From: Daphnia carinata
Lineage: Eukaryota; Arthropoda; Branchiopoda; Diplostraca; Daphniidae
Direction of reading: 5' to 3'
NCBI RefSeq assembly: GCF_022539665.2
Contig: NC_081331.1
Coordinates: 4,932,501 to 4,996,500 of the forward strand
DNA: 64,000 bases
Made by a program: the position numbers and the translations under genes. Positions 9,646 to 21,513 of the stretch are shown piece by piece (position 1 is the stretch's first letter; every line of letters begins with the position of its first letter). The notes under the pieces were generated by a model. The model was not told the DNA's origin, did no database searches, and was given only the letters and a program-made list of their open reading frames with translations.

Positions 9646-12600
9646 TTTAGCCAAAATTTAAATTTCATTTTAAATACATGATTCCGATTCATAATTGAAC
9701 GAGAATGAAAGTTATGAAGCTTATTTCTACGCTGGCCTTATAGCTTTTCGAAGAAACGGAAAAAATGGGTGATATATGCTGGCGCGCCAGCAGCGCGTTA
9801 ATTCTATTTATTACAAAAACGGCCGGTTTGACGAACAAATAAATATTGTTGTGTCGTCAGCTTCTTATTTTAGGTTAAGTTACATCAAATTTAATGTTGA
9901 AATTTACAAAACTGAATTTCAGTCATGCTGAAAATTAAACCCAACAAAATAAGCCCGACAATAACTGAATCAAAATCGAAAATCGAAAAAAAGTGCTTTA
10001 AGAGCCCCAACTTTGTTTTGGGTGTGACGTGTGTTAAAAAACTATAATGCCCATTGAAGAAATTACTTGAATTCCGTGATTAACATTCAATTCTGAATCG
10101 AAATCATGGTAATGGTTGGCCCAATAGCGTCCAGGGATAGAAAGCACGTTACCATTATACAAGCTTGTGATAAATACAATATATCTTGTAGCACTTGTAC
10201 GACTAATGATGTCCAAACAATTGTTGAAACTATTTTTCCGTGTTTGCCTTAGAATTGATAATAAGTGCGCAAAAATTGCTTAACATAAACAAAATGGCAA
10301 TGCTAGTTTAAATGGGCTAAATAGTTCTAGCTTTCGGTGCAGTAATTTGATCTATTTAAACTCAACTTTTCGTGGAGAATCACACGATTAGTTTGTTTTC
10401 TCTACAGCAACTTATGTATACAAGTCAGCTGTTTGTTGTTTTTTTTTATACCGTTTTGGGTTTTGGGGGTCCGAATTGGTCATTTAATAGCCACGTAGCA
10501 GATTTTAGACACACACAGAATCCACTAATTGGAACAAAAGTCCAAAGACCGACCTAAAAAAATTTTATGATGTTAAAAACAAAAATTGGCAATCTGTTTC
10601 TGAACCCCCCAAGCCTGTTCAGAATTTGTAATGCTGTCTACTGTGTGTCACAGTTATTATTCTAACATTGAAACACTATAATTCATGTAGATACAAGAAC
10701 AGTCAAGAATACCAAAAAACAAGTTAGATTTCGAAAAAGATGGATTGTGGTTGGATTTCGGAAACAAGTTATTTTAAAATAATGTAAATTTCCTCTGAAT
10801 ATCTAGAACATTTCCCCTTCTTAATGGTTTGTGCTGATCTCGATATTATTGCTTAACGAGAAAATTATTCTTACTCTTCATTTTAAACCATTTTTAGGGT
10901 GGGGGCAGCCATGGTTTGTTTGACGGTTATGCAAACAAATGCCTTGTTCCATCGCTGGGTTAACGCCGGGTCATTTTAAGTTAATTTTACACAATTGTCA
11001 TGTGACAGCAAAATTGACGAGGGATCATATAAATTTACGGTTCAAACTCGGTAGCCTCCTTTTTATCTGATTTTGTTGGCGAACTCTTTTAAATGTTATT
11101 TTCTGTTATTTTTTTTAAAGATTTTTTACCGAGTAGTCGAGAGAGAATTCCCGATAAACAGATAGAAAAAAAGGTATGTTTCAATTGACATAATTTCCGG
11201 TGGCATAATAGCCTTTGGCGTCGCCAGGAAGTCCTGGAATGAATTAATTTTTGGAAGAAAAATGTTTGGAAAGTCATATGACGACAGAAAACATTGCCAA
11301 TGGACATCAACAAACATTCGTCCTCGTAAAAAAAAGGTAAATGTTAATTTTCTCTTTAGTTTGAGCAAACAAAACAAATAAAAAAAAGTAAAGGAAAAAA
11401 AAGCCGCATTTTTCAAGATGATCAGAGAGATGTCCTAATTTGGAAGTGTTCACGAACCCTGATCGTTGTTTAGCTGAATCCAAATCCCAAAACAGTTGCC
11501 AAATATAATGTCATTTCGCCCTTGAATTGACCGACGTCGGAAGGGTTGGACGACGTCCAACTGATGCTCCTTTGGTTGCTTCTAGCCAATAATAACTTAA
11601 AGAGGCATCTTCAATTGCGGTTCGGTATCCTGCGTTGACCGTCTGCCTGCACTACTCTTAGCTACGCTTCCTGATACCGATCTCGTGCAACGAGTGGCCT
11701 GTAAACAAAAAACGTTCCATCATTTAAATTGCCAAATTCTTTGATGTATGCAAAAGAAAAAGAAAGAAACATACGAAACGAGCAAAACAAATGATGAATG
11801 AAAAAGGAAAAAACAAAACAAACAAACCTGTCGTCAGCCATTGCGTCACGAGACTACATTCTTGATCCAGAATCCAAAAACGATAGAAGCGGTGCGCTAA
11901 TGCCAAAAACCAAATCCTAATCGCACTCTCAAATGATTTGCACATTTCCATTTACTTAAATTGACAAGTAACCCTTGAGAAATTAGCTGGATACGTATGT
12001 TTGTATAAAAAAAGCTAGCGATACGTTTTTTATCTACGGTTTCCATTTATTTTTTGCTGAGGGCTTGGAAAAAATATGAGAGCCCTCAAGTGTTTTATTT
12101 ATTTATTTTTTGGTAATGCAGACGACCTTCTGGCAACGCACAGTCCAACATTCGATACAAACAGATTCACTCTGGCGGTTCGCGGTGTTAATGGAACGAT
12201 GCCTTTGGCAAGGATTTATCTCAGAATCAGGTCTTCCCGGTGCCAAAGAACTCATGTTTTCATCCGTGTCTTGCAGACAAATTCTCGGCTTTTAACAAGT
12301 ATTGCTTTACGATATATTTACGTGACTCTACAGCTACTGATTGATTTGGTATGTTTTCCTATTTTTTTCCTTTTTCTTGTGCTACTTTTTAATAGGGAAA
12401 GTCAGACAACTTTCGGTAAAACCAAACTTCCATAAAGTCTTCGGTTGTCTACTTACCACACTGCGCCGTTTTTGGTAAATATCATAACGGATTCAATATT
12501 CTTTTGCATTCCGGTCTCGTCAGGCGAGCTTTGGTTATTACTAAGATATTGTCCCTATCAGCGTTAGTCGAAACCAAAGTCGCCGCTGTGCGTTTCGATA

Positions 12601-13557
12601 CGGGTCATTTTTTTTTTTTCAAATCTAAACGCGGGAGTTAGAAAAAAGAAAAAAGATAAAGTAAAAAGTCTCAAGGTCATGCAGTTTGTAATTTAAAACT
12701 CACGTATAGCGCTTTCTTCACCTCTCCCCATGCCTACACGTCCGTAAGCGTGACAATGGCAGATAAGCGATTCGGCACTCGGCGACAACAACGCAATTTT
12801 GCATTCCGTTAAAACGCTAATTCACACTGGCCGTCCAAATTTTTCATCGTGCGGACAGCAGCGATAAATATTTTACGTCTATCTAAAGGCAAATTCCAAA
12901 CGTCTTAACCGGTGTTGCTAAGTAACCACAGGAAGTTTACACCGAGTGCTAGACAGACGCGTTTTGTGTACATAGAAAAAGGAAAAATCTCATCCGAAAA
13001 AAACCGGGTGCGGAAGGACCTCCTCTCTCGTGTTTGCTTCTTTTGACCCTAAGGCTGTGTTCAATGATGATAGTGTGACGTCACCTTTCAAACTTTAAGG
13101 ATACTTTCGTGTTTACTACGTATAGCAAACAAAAACATATGCTTATATTTTCGTGTGCCTTTTGTCTTCGCCGAATTTCGTTGGGCGGATTTACCGGATT
13201 CTTTTTCGAAGACTTGTTTATTCAAATGAGATGCACCAGACGTTCTTGCCGTAGGTTGTCGTGTACGCTCATTCCTTCGCTCGCGAGATTCTTTTTTGTC
13301 GTTGTTCTATCGAGACTTTTTCTTTCCCTTCGCATTGTCTGAATATATTTGGGCTTTTGTCCATTTCTCGTTTGTGCAGCCACATGCACTCACAAAACAC
13401 TATACACTGCCATGTGTGTGTGTGTGCGTGTGTGTGTGTGTGAGTGCTTGCGTGTGTTTCGTCTTCCCTTTAAAAAAAGGACCTCCTCTCTCACCGTTCG
13501 TTCACGAAAGAGCTGTCGTACGTTCCGCCGAGCAAAGCATCAACCCCTAGCCTTGCA
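9646..13557. other. Intergenic sequence upstream of the transglutaminase gene
   Basis: No gene is supported in these 3.9 kb. The sequence is AT-rich up to about 11.4 kb and more balanced afterwards. A TG microsatellite (13412-13441) lies about 120 bp upstream of the proposed transcription start. Confidence 0.5.
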
Positions 13558-13592
13558 TCAGTATAGCCAGCGGACCCAGCCTCAGCAGACGG
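13558..13592 (+). promoter_or_regulatory. Initiator plus DPE core promoter of the transglutaminase gene
   Basis: TCAGT at 13558-13562 matches the arthropod initiator TCAKT. Taking its A (13560) as +1, AGACG at +28 to +32 (13587-13591) fits the DPE consensus RGWCV at exactly the expected spacing. No TATA box is seen upstream. This would give a 5' UTR of about 420 nt before the ATG at 13981. It is a prediction, not a mapped start site. Confidence 0.5.
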
Positions 13593-13980
13593 GTTGGTTT
13601 TGTCTTGAGATTCCATCTCGTTCTCGTGTCTGTCTGTGAAGCTTCTTCTTCAGCGAAATAACCGTCGCCATTGTTGGGTTAATATCATCGCAACGCACTG
13701 CCTTTTTTAGGCACGGAATTAAAATCTGTGACGTGATTACGTGTGCGACCTCATTAAATTTGACCGGACGTTTAGTAAACAGTTCAAACGAACCTAACCG
13801 ACAACGTTACGAAAACGAATGCTCCGTGTTCTACGTGCGGAAGTGTAATTGTCACCGGAAGCGTGACTCCATCCGCGTCCGTTCAATCTCTTATAAGAAA
13901 GTAAAACGTACTTGATCGAGAAATCAGTTGAATCTCGTCGCTGTCAACGTGCAGTAACGACTGCATAAACCTTGATCACG

Positions 13981-16900
13981 ATGGGTAATCGCAATTCGTC
14001 TGGTAGAACGTCTCGTGCTATAGCAGTGTTTACCAGCTGCTGCAAGTGCCGCACCTACAGTTTTGATGGCACTGATGCCGGCCGCGGCCACGATGGCGCT
14101 GCTGTTCAACCAACTACCTCGGGTGAAACGAACGAACTACAACCTGTTGCCCCGAGAAGCGAAGAGCCAGTCGCAAACCTACCGCCGACTAACAACACTC
14201 CCGAAAACCTGCCCAACTCTGAAAGCCCAGAAATGTCGAGAATAAGGCTGCCAAGACCACCTAGACGCCCTGTCGGTAAAGCTTCAATCTTTTCTCTTGT
14301 TTTCTTTTTTTGTTTTCCACCAGTTGTTAATGTTCTCGCCAAAGAAAGCCAATGGTGCCTCGACATGAAAAGCGAAGCGCTAGATGGCAAACTTTGGCTG
14401 AACTGGCACACGGTTTTCTCCTCATTATGGGCACTATTAAGCTACTACTTCATAAAAGGACATTGACATATTTCCCCGCTCTGTACGTGACTCTTGTCGT
14501 TGTACCGTTACGACGCAATTTGTCAATCACCTAACGCATCTTGTGTTCACTTTACGGAATTGAGTTTACGTGCTCGAACTGCGCTGTCCTTGACACCCGC
14601 GTCCTTAATATTGTTTTGACAGTATTGTTTTGGACGGACTCTTGTACTTTTTTAGAAGAAAAACTAGTCTTATCATAAGTAAAATATCTGTTAACTACCG
14701 GTTCGTGTTTTCTTTTCAAACAAAGAATGTATACAAGGATAGCGTTGGTCTAATGATGTCTATCAAACACGTTGTCGTGTTACAAGGTTAAATTGATTTC
14801 ATTTTCCTTTTGTGATTGCGTTTCCAAGTAACCTATCAAAATTTTGGGGGAAAAATAATTGCGAAATCTGCGAAATCTGAAGGAGAAATAAGCTGTCAGA
14901 ATATGTTTGCTGTGAGACGGTCCGAAAATAAAACCCGCCCGTAGGACAGTCTAGACAAGGACTGGTATAAATAGAGTCCAAGACATGATTTACACGTTTT
15001 CTTTCTTTTGCCTTCCTAATCCATCGACGCTTATCATCGAATTTGTTCCCCCTTTAAAGCCTAAAAATAAATAACCCTTTCTCTTCTATTTTTTGCTACA
15101 AAATACAAAACAGATGAAGCTGGAAAGGCCGGACTGAAGGTAAACTTGATCGATATCCTAATCGCCGAAAATGGAAAAGATCATCATACGTTCGACTACG
15201 AGATGATGGAGCGCCAGGTTGACGCCAACCTTGTTGTGCGCCGCGGACAACCTTTCAATCTTCTATTGAATTTAAACCGCAAGTTTGATCCGGCCACAGA
15301 CGCTGTCTCTCTTATCTTCACCGTTGCGGGTACACGGCGTTGTCGTTTAACCCTCCTTCTTTTTTTTTTATCCCAGCATACAAGACATGTTGATTTATGC
15401 TTTATTGAAATTTTCCACTTGTTGCGCGTAATGTTTAGACGCCAAAATGCCGAGCCCGAGTAACGGCACAACTATCGCTATTCCCTTGCTCAACGACAAT
15501 AGCAGCGCGCTACCTGCTGGAGGCTGGTGGGCTAGACTTGTTGCCTCTGGCGATCTCTCCATTAAAGTGCAAGTATGTCATTTATAGAAGGAAACAAAAA
15601 ATTACGACAATCGTTATGGACGCGGACGACCTTCACGTTCGAACATTTCTTTCCTTAGGTCTGCACCATGGCAACAAGCGTCGTCGGCGTATGGAAATTG
15701 GATGTCGACACCAAATTTATCCCTACTGGCGCCGCTCTTTCGTACTCGTTGCCCTCTAGAATCTACCTTCTTTTCAACCCATGGTGCAGAGGTTCGAAAC
15801 CAGTTTTTTTTTTTAAATATGCATTTAAAAAATCGTGACTCACGAATCTTGGAAACAAAATGACATGATTGTAGAGGATCTCGTGTACATGGAGGACGAA
15901 ACTTGGAAGAAAGAATATGTCATGGCTGACTCTGGCTTGATTTGGCGTGGAAGTCATAACCGGATGCGCCCTTGTGCCTGGAACTTTGCACAGTTCGAAA
16001 AGGACATTCTTGAATGCAGCATTTATTTGCTTAGCAATGTCGGCAAACTAACCATTGCGGGAAGAGCCGGTATTTTCTTAAAAATTTCTAGCTACGTGTG
16101 GCACAGCAAAACCAATATACATAGACTTTACAAAAATATCCGTTTTGTTTATCTAAAACATATGACACCTTTCTATGTTTACTTTCACAGATCCGATTCG
16201 TGTTGTTCGTGCCATTTCCGCCGCGGTAGGACGCTAAACTATTTCTTCTATTTACGACTAAAAGTAAAACAAACAACTCTTTCGGGATTTAGGTGAATTC
16301 ATCCGACGATAATGGTGTGTTGATGGGCAACTGGTCCAATGACTACTCTGGTGGCACAGAACCAACGAAATGGCAAGGCAGCATGTTAATCCTGCAGAAA
16401 TATTGGAGCACTAAAATGCCAGTTAAATTTGGTCAATGCTGGGTCTTTTCCGGTGTGACCACGACTGGTAGGATAAATCATCGCAGCCTATTTTCAATCA
16501 TGTCCAGAAATGTGCATCTCTCCTATTTTTCTTATTGATTTAAGTCTGCCGCGCTCTTGGCATCCCTGCCCGATCCATTACGAATTTCTCTTCTGCTCAC
16601 GACACTCACGGAGGATTAACTATTGACACATTTATCGGCGACGATGGCAAAGTCGTGGAAGAGCTCAATTCCGACTCTATCTGGAATTTCCACGTCTGGA
16701 ACGAGGTGTGGATGGAGCGTCCAGATTTAGAGCCAGGAAATTATGGTGGGTGGCAAGCTATTGACGCTACCCCGCAAGAAGAAAGCGATGGAGTCTATCG
16801 GTAAATATTATTCCGAAACATGTTTCCGAACGACGGAATTCATGTTTTTTTTCATGACCGAAACAGATGTGGTCCTACGTCAGTGGCCGCCGTTAAGCGT

Positions 16901-18125
16901 GGCGAAGTTAAAAAGGCGTTCGATACTGCCTTCCATTTTGCCGAAGTCAATGCTGATAAGGTTTACTGGAAATACAAAGGCACCGGTCAGCCGTTGAAGC
17001 TGATCGACAAGAGGACCGACGAGTAATATTTCCATAGAGTTCGGCGTTTATTCAAGTTGCCTAACAAAATGCTTTGCACATTGTCATAGAATCGGCCTGT
17101 CTATCAGCACTAAAGCTGTCGGAAAATTCCAGCGCGAAGATGTCACGGACAATTATAAGCACAAAGACAGTATGTTCGCGGATTCAAGTTGAACAACAAA
17201 AGGACTGTAGCTACTCTAATTTTATTTTATTTCCTTCAAAAGATTCGGCGGAAGAGAGAGAGGTGGTTCTGAAAGCCCTTCGTCAGTGCGGACATTTGTA
17301 CAGTCGATACTACCTCAACGAGGCCTTAGAGGACGTTCGTTTCGATTTCCAGCTACGCGATGACATTGTTATTGGACAGCCTTTCAGGTAAGGTTTAATT
17401 AAACGTAATTCACTACGGATATACAACATCTTTATTTCTTTATTATTAAATCGTTCAGTGCTGTCGTGACTGTGGCCAATCGAAACCGCAGTAAAGATTA
17501 CACCGTCGAAGTTACTCTGCGCATTGACTCGGTGCTGTACACTGGAAAGCTGAAGAGCGTGATCAAAAAAGAGGTCTTTCAACGCACCATCAAGGCCGGT
17601 ACCGCCCAGAACATTACGTTGCCCGTCTCGTACGCAGAGTACGCACCTGAACTTAGCGACCAATGTGCCTTCAATATTGCCTGTTTGGCCAACGTCAAAG
17701 AGACCGAATTCGAATTCTTTTCGCAAGATGACTTCCGCGTTCGTAAACCCGACATCGCTATCAAGGTAACGCGTGAATAAGCAAAATGCATGTAGGGAAT
17801 TTCAAAGGAAATCATTTGTTTTTCTCAAATTTTACAGGCTCCGACAGAAGTTCCGCTAGGTGAACAGTTTGACGTGACTGTTTCTCTTATCAATCCACTC
17901 CCGATTCAACTAAATGGCGCTAAATTCGTCATCGAAGGGGCTGGACTAGGCACGCCACACAAAATCAGCGTGGATAAGGTAGCGCCTGGCAAAGAAGCCC
18001 GCACTGTGGTTAAAATGACGGCTGCTAAAGCTGGACAGAAAACTGTGTCTGCCAAATTTTACTCCAAGGAGCTCAATGACGTTGACGGATATCTCAACTT
18101 GGATGTTATCGACAATACTGCCTAA
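13981..18125 (+). CDS. Tg: Protein-glutamine gamma-glutamyltransferase (transglutaminase, annulin-like)
   Basis: Thirteen exons join in frame to 804 residues: 13981-14275, 15114-15329, 15439-15572, 15659-15791, 15875-16069, 16191-16225, 16293-16467, 16545-16800, 16867-17022, 17090-17169, 17243-17387, 17459-17765 and 17838-18125. The enzyme forms Ca-dependent Gln-Lys isopeptide cross-links between proteins (clotting, cuticle and matrix in arthropods). The catalytic triad is intact: Cys385 in GQCWVFSG, His444 in WNFHVWNE and Asp468 in [11 protein letters not shown]. The order is N-domain, core, then two C-terminal beta-barrels. The length suits the annulin/keratinocyte-type family. The N terminus MGNRNSS fits an N-myristoylation signal (Gly2, Ser6) and is followed by CCKC, a likely palmitoylation cluster, so the protein is probably anchored at the inner membrane face. 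The ATG at 13981 is chosen because it creates this signal. No signal peptide is present. Confidence 0.95.
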
Positions 18126-18857
18126 AAAAAGTTTGCTTTTTCTATTTGTTATATTGACACAATTATTTTTCGTCAAGTTTGTCTAACTCTTTAAAAAAAA
18201 GTTTACGCGTGATAAAACGTTACCAAATTAGACCAGAGAACTCTAACTCTGCCAAAAAAAAAAGTGACAATTTAGTGTTTTACGTTTGAGGCGCGCAAGT
18301 TCAACGGTTGTTGGCAAGCTAAAAATGGTGTTTGTGTTAAGCAATTACTAAAATATACTGATAATAATAATACACGGCTAAAACTAAAATTACGCATTGG
18401 ACGGTGGCATAGCGACAAACACTAGGCACGGCGCTAAAGTGTTAGCAACCTCCAATTGAATTAGAAGTCAGAGCTTTTTTAGCTCAAGTTGACGATGACC
18501 AGTATTTCCATCTGCAGCCGTTGGGTTAAACCTTTTGGCTGAGCACGATTGATATACGATTTGAGTACTGCCATAATATAGCGTTGGACATACAAGAGCT
18601 ACTGATGCGAAATACTGGGCCATCGTAAAATTTTCAACTAAATCAATGCGACCGCTCTAAACCTCTGCTCATTTATGTCTCAAGGAATTTAAAAAGCCAT
18701 CTATGGGCCGCTTAAAGTACAGTTTTAACTTGGTAGTTTCGATGGCAATTTATGACAGGCGATCGATCATGTCTGTTGTGCTTTTCAAAAAATGACTTTC
18801 TATTTAACTGCATCGACGTACGACAAAATTTGAAGTTCCTTTCTAGAGCAGGAAGCC
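18126..18857. other. Intergenic, 3' UTR of Tg and promoter of Hs2st
   Basis: No coding signal is seen. The sequence presumably contains the 3' UTR of the transglutaminase gene and the upstream region of the sulfotransferase gene. Confidence 0.5.
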
Positions 18858-20191
18858 ATGGCTTTTAGGACGTGTAATTTATCTGCGCGAGCCGTCTTTC
18901 TTTTCAATATTGTAACAGTTTTAGTTCTTGTGACTTATTTTGTGGATTTAGAAAAAAAGATAGCCAATGCTAAGTATAATTCAGAACAGGATTCAAGCCT
19001 GCTTAATAACCAAGTCAATGGTAATAGCGTTGATAAAGTATATCACCTTTCTACTGTACCAGAAATTTTCTTTAGGTGCATTGCTGTCCAACAGTTTCTC
19101 GTCACAAAACCTAACTGTGTTCTACAATCGTGTCCCCAAGACTGGGTCAACCTCTTTTGTTGGTTTGGCTTACGACTTGTGCTCAAAAAATAAATTCAAA
19201 GTACTTCATGTAAATGTCTCAAAAAATGCACATACAATGTCGTTGTCTGATCAGGTAATCATTTACTTTTAAATTCGATGCAACATTGTCAACAACATTT
19301 GTTTGTAGTTGCGGTTTGCAAGGAATTTAAGCAACTGGGATCTGAAGCAGCCATCATTTTACCACGGACACATAGCATATTTAGATTTCGCAAAATTTGG
19401 ATCTTCATCACCATTGTTTATTAACTTAATAAGGCAGCCACTTGATAGAATGGTTTCCTACTATTACTTTTTGAGGTATGGAGATGACTTTCGTCCACAC
19501 GTCATCAGAAAAAAGCAAGGGAACAAAACAGTAATAAGTTTTCAAGATATTGGTAATCCTATGTCTCATTTTTTTCAAATTCTCAAATGCTAGTCATTTG
19601 ATGATTGTGTAAAAGAGGGACAAGCAGAGTGTGACCCAAATAATTTATGGCTCCAAGTGCCTTTCTTCTGTGGTCATCATGCAGATTGTTGGTAATAACA
19701 CTTGATAAAATTCTTAATTTGTTTTAGCAACTGAGTATTTAAAATTTTGAAACATAGGACACCAGGTAGCAGTTGGGCATTCGAACAAGCAAAGAATAAC
19801 TTGGTTAAAAACTATTTATTGGTGGGCGTAACAGAAAAAATGGAAGAATTTGTCGCTGTTCTGGAAGCCACTATTCCTAATTTATTTAAGGGAGCCCTAA
19901 AGCTTTATCGCAAAGGTATTTAAAATTTCGTTTGCATGAAAAAAAAAAATTTCAAATGTGACTGCGATCTTTTCTCTAGGCTCGAAATCTCATTTGCGGA
20001 AAACAAACATGAAGATTCCGCCAAAAGCTGAAACAGTAGCATTTTTTAGAAACTCAACTGTATGGCAGTTAGAAAATGATTTTTATGAGTTTGCTCTCAG
20101 ACATTTTGAGTACGTTAAATCTCGTACCCTTAAACCAGATCTTTCGGCTAAAGGACAACAGTTTTTTTATGAAAAAATTCGTCCAAAATAA
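18858..20191 (+). CDS. Hs2st: Heparan sulfate 2-O-sulfotransferase
   Basis: Six exons (18858-19020, 19076-19254, 19309-19530, 19594-19691, 19758-19915, 19980-20191) give a complete 343-residue type II Golgi protein, close to the usual ~350. Introns are 53-66 bp. A cytosolic tail is followed by one transmembrane segment (about residues 12-28, [16 protein letters not shown]) and a stem. The PAPS 5'-phosphosulfate loop is [11 protein letters not shown] (Lys76). The catalytic histidine region is [11 protein letters not shown] (His133/His135), followed by [19 protein letters not shown], a family hallmark. The paired cysteines in [11 protein letters not shown] and FFCGHHADC match the family. It transfers sulfate to C2 of iduronic/glucuronic acid in heparan sulfate, shaping FGF and related signalling. 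The motif set fits Hs2st better than the dorsal-ventral paralogue pipe, though a search would settle this. Confidence 0.95.
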
Positions 20192-20268
20192 ATCGTTTTA
20201 TCAAAAAGCAAAGTTTGTCCGACATTTTTATTCCATGTTCCTTTGGAAGTTGTTTTTACATTAATAAA
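20192..20268. terminator. Overlapping convergent 3' ends of Hs2st and UCH-L5
   Basis: Only 77 bp separate the two stop codons. A plus-strand AATAAA lies at about 20263-20268, and a minus-strand AATAAA (read as TTTATT) at about 20226-20231. Each transcript must therefore run into or very near the other gene's last exon. Confidence 0.6.
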
Positions 20269-21513
20269 TCAGCTTTTTTTCTGAGTAATAGCTTTGGCTA
20301 CTGCTCTTTGTTTAGCTTTCTCGTACAACGGAAGCAATTGGCCTTTCTCACCAAGCATGCGGAGAAGTTGGACAATTAACGGTAGATAGTTGTGTTTACG
20401 CCGGACATTTTCTACTTTTTGACGCTTCCGTTTGCTTTCTTCTTCTTCGCAAAGCATCAAGAGCCGCTGGATCTCATTTTGCATGTCAGTCGTGATAACG
20501 GACTGTGACTGTAGCCGTTCAATCTCCTTTTGCCACGCTAATTTCCGATCAGGAACGATTGCCATCAAGTTGAAATGAATTTCCCCTTCGCTGTATCTGT
20601 TTAACAAAATCGAATGTTTTCGGAATCTTTCATTTCGCCTGAGAGTGAAGTAATGCAAAACAACCTTTGAATACGTTTCTCGATTATCGGCCTAACGACA
20701 TCGATCCAGTCAGCTTCAGTTGGGATGGCGCCAAGATCAATAGGACCTTCTTTCAAACCATCAAGTTCATATAGGCGGCCATCAATGGGAACATATCCGA
20801 CAAAATGAAAGGTATCGTCATCTTTAGATGATGATTTGGAATCAAATTCAAAGAGAGTTTGTCTGTTTTAAAGACAATGTTTTCATTAATGGAAAAAAAA
20901 ACCCAAAAAGGACAACATTTGAAATTGCTCTAAACCTAGCAAATGAGTTGTGAACACTTCGAATAGTATCACTGTTGCTCAGTGCTAACCCTTTCATATT
21001 GGCATCAAAAGCTTGAGTGAATTCTTTGAACTCTCCAAGAGTGGGGCCCAGATGAAGGTCAGGGTGCTTGCTATTTAGAAGGATACTGATAATGGCTTGT
21101 GTTGCACAAGCATTGTTAATGACCTGTTTGGCAAAGAAAATCTTGTCCAGTCTACTGTCTTGAACAACTGTTCCAACCACTTCTTCATTTGGCACCCACT
21201 TGAAAAGAAATATGAGCCCATGAATAGGTCTGCCACAAGAAAAAAGTTGAACAAATTAATGCTGGACCAAAAAAAATACATCATCTGCAATTACTTTAAT
21301 TTGTCAAACTGTTCTGGATCCAAACTCCATAGCTCTTCAACTTGGACCCCTTGCACTTCTATTTAATTAAAAGAAAAAAAAAATCAAAACCCAACGTCAT
21401 CAAACGAGTCTTTGTCAACGTTTCCATTTTTAAGACATACCGAAATCTCTGATTAATTCAGAAAATACGCCGGGATCACTTTCGATCAAACACCAGTTAC
21501 CAGCATCTGCCAT
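20269..21513 (-). CDS. Uch-L5: Ubiquitin carboxyl-terminal hydrolase L5 (UCH37)
   Basis: Five minus-strand exons (21441-21513, 21295-21358, 20936-21229, 20665-20862, 20269-20596) join in frame to 318 residues, near the typical ~325. This C12-family cysteine protease trims ubiquitin chains on the 26S proteasome through Rpn13/ADRM1, and also associates with INO80. The catalytic set is complete: oxyanion Gln81, Cys87 in NNACATQA, His163 in TFHFVGY and Asp178 in YELDG. The start MADAGNWCLIESDPGVF is the expected N terminus. The C-terminal ULD and KEKE-like tail is present: RRKHNYLPLIVQLLRMLGEK, then a Lys/Ala-rich end. The exon boundaries have consistent phases throughout. It is tail to tail with Hs2st. 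Confidence 0.96.

Noticed and set aside
4010-9646. Retroviral or reverse-transcriptase coding remnants in the repeat island
   Set aside because: No polymerase, integrase, protease or transposase motif could be read on either strand.
12076-12435. Plus-strand open frames upstream of the transglutaminase gene
   Set aside because: No recognisable domain or coding bias, and no splice link to the downstream gene.
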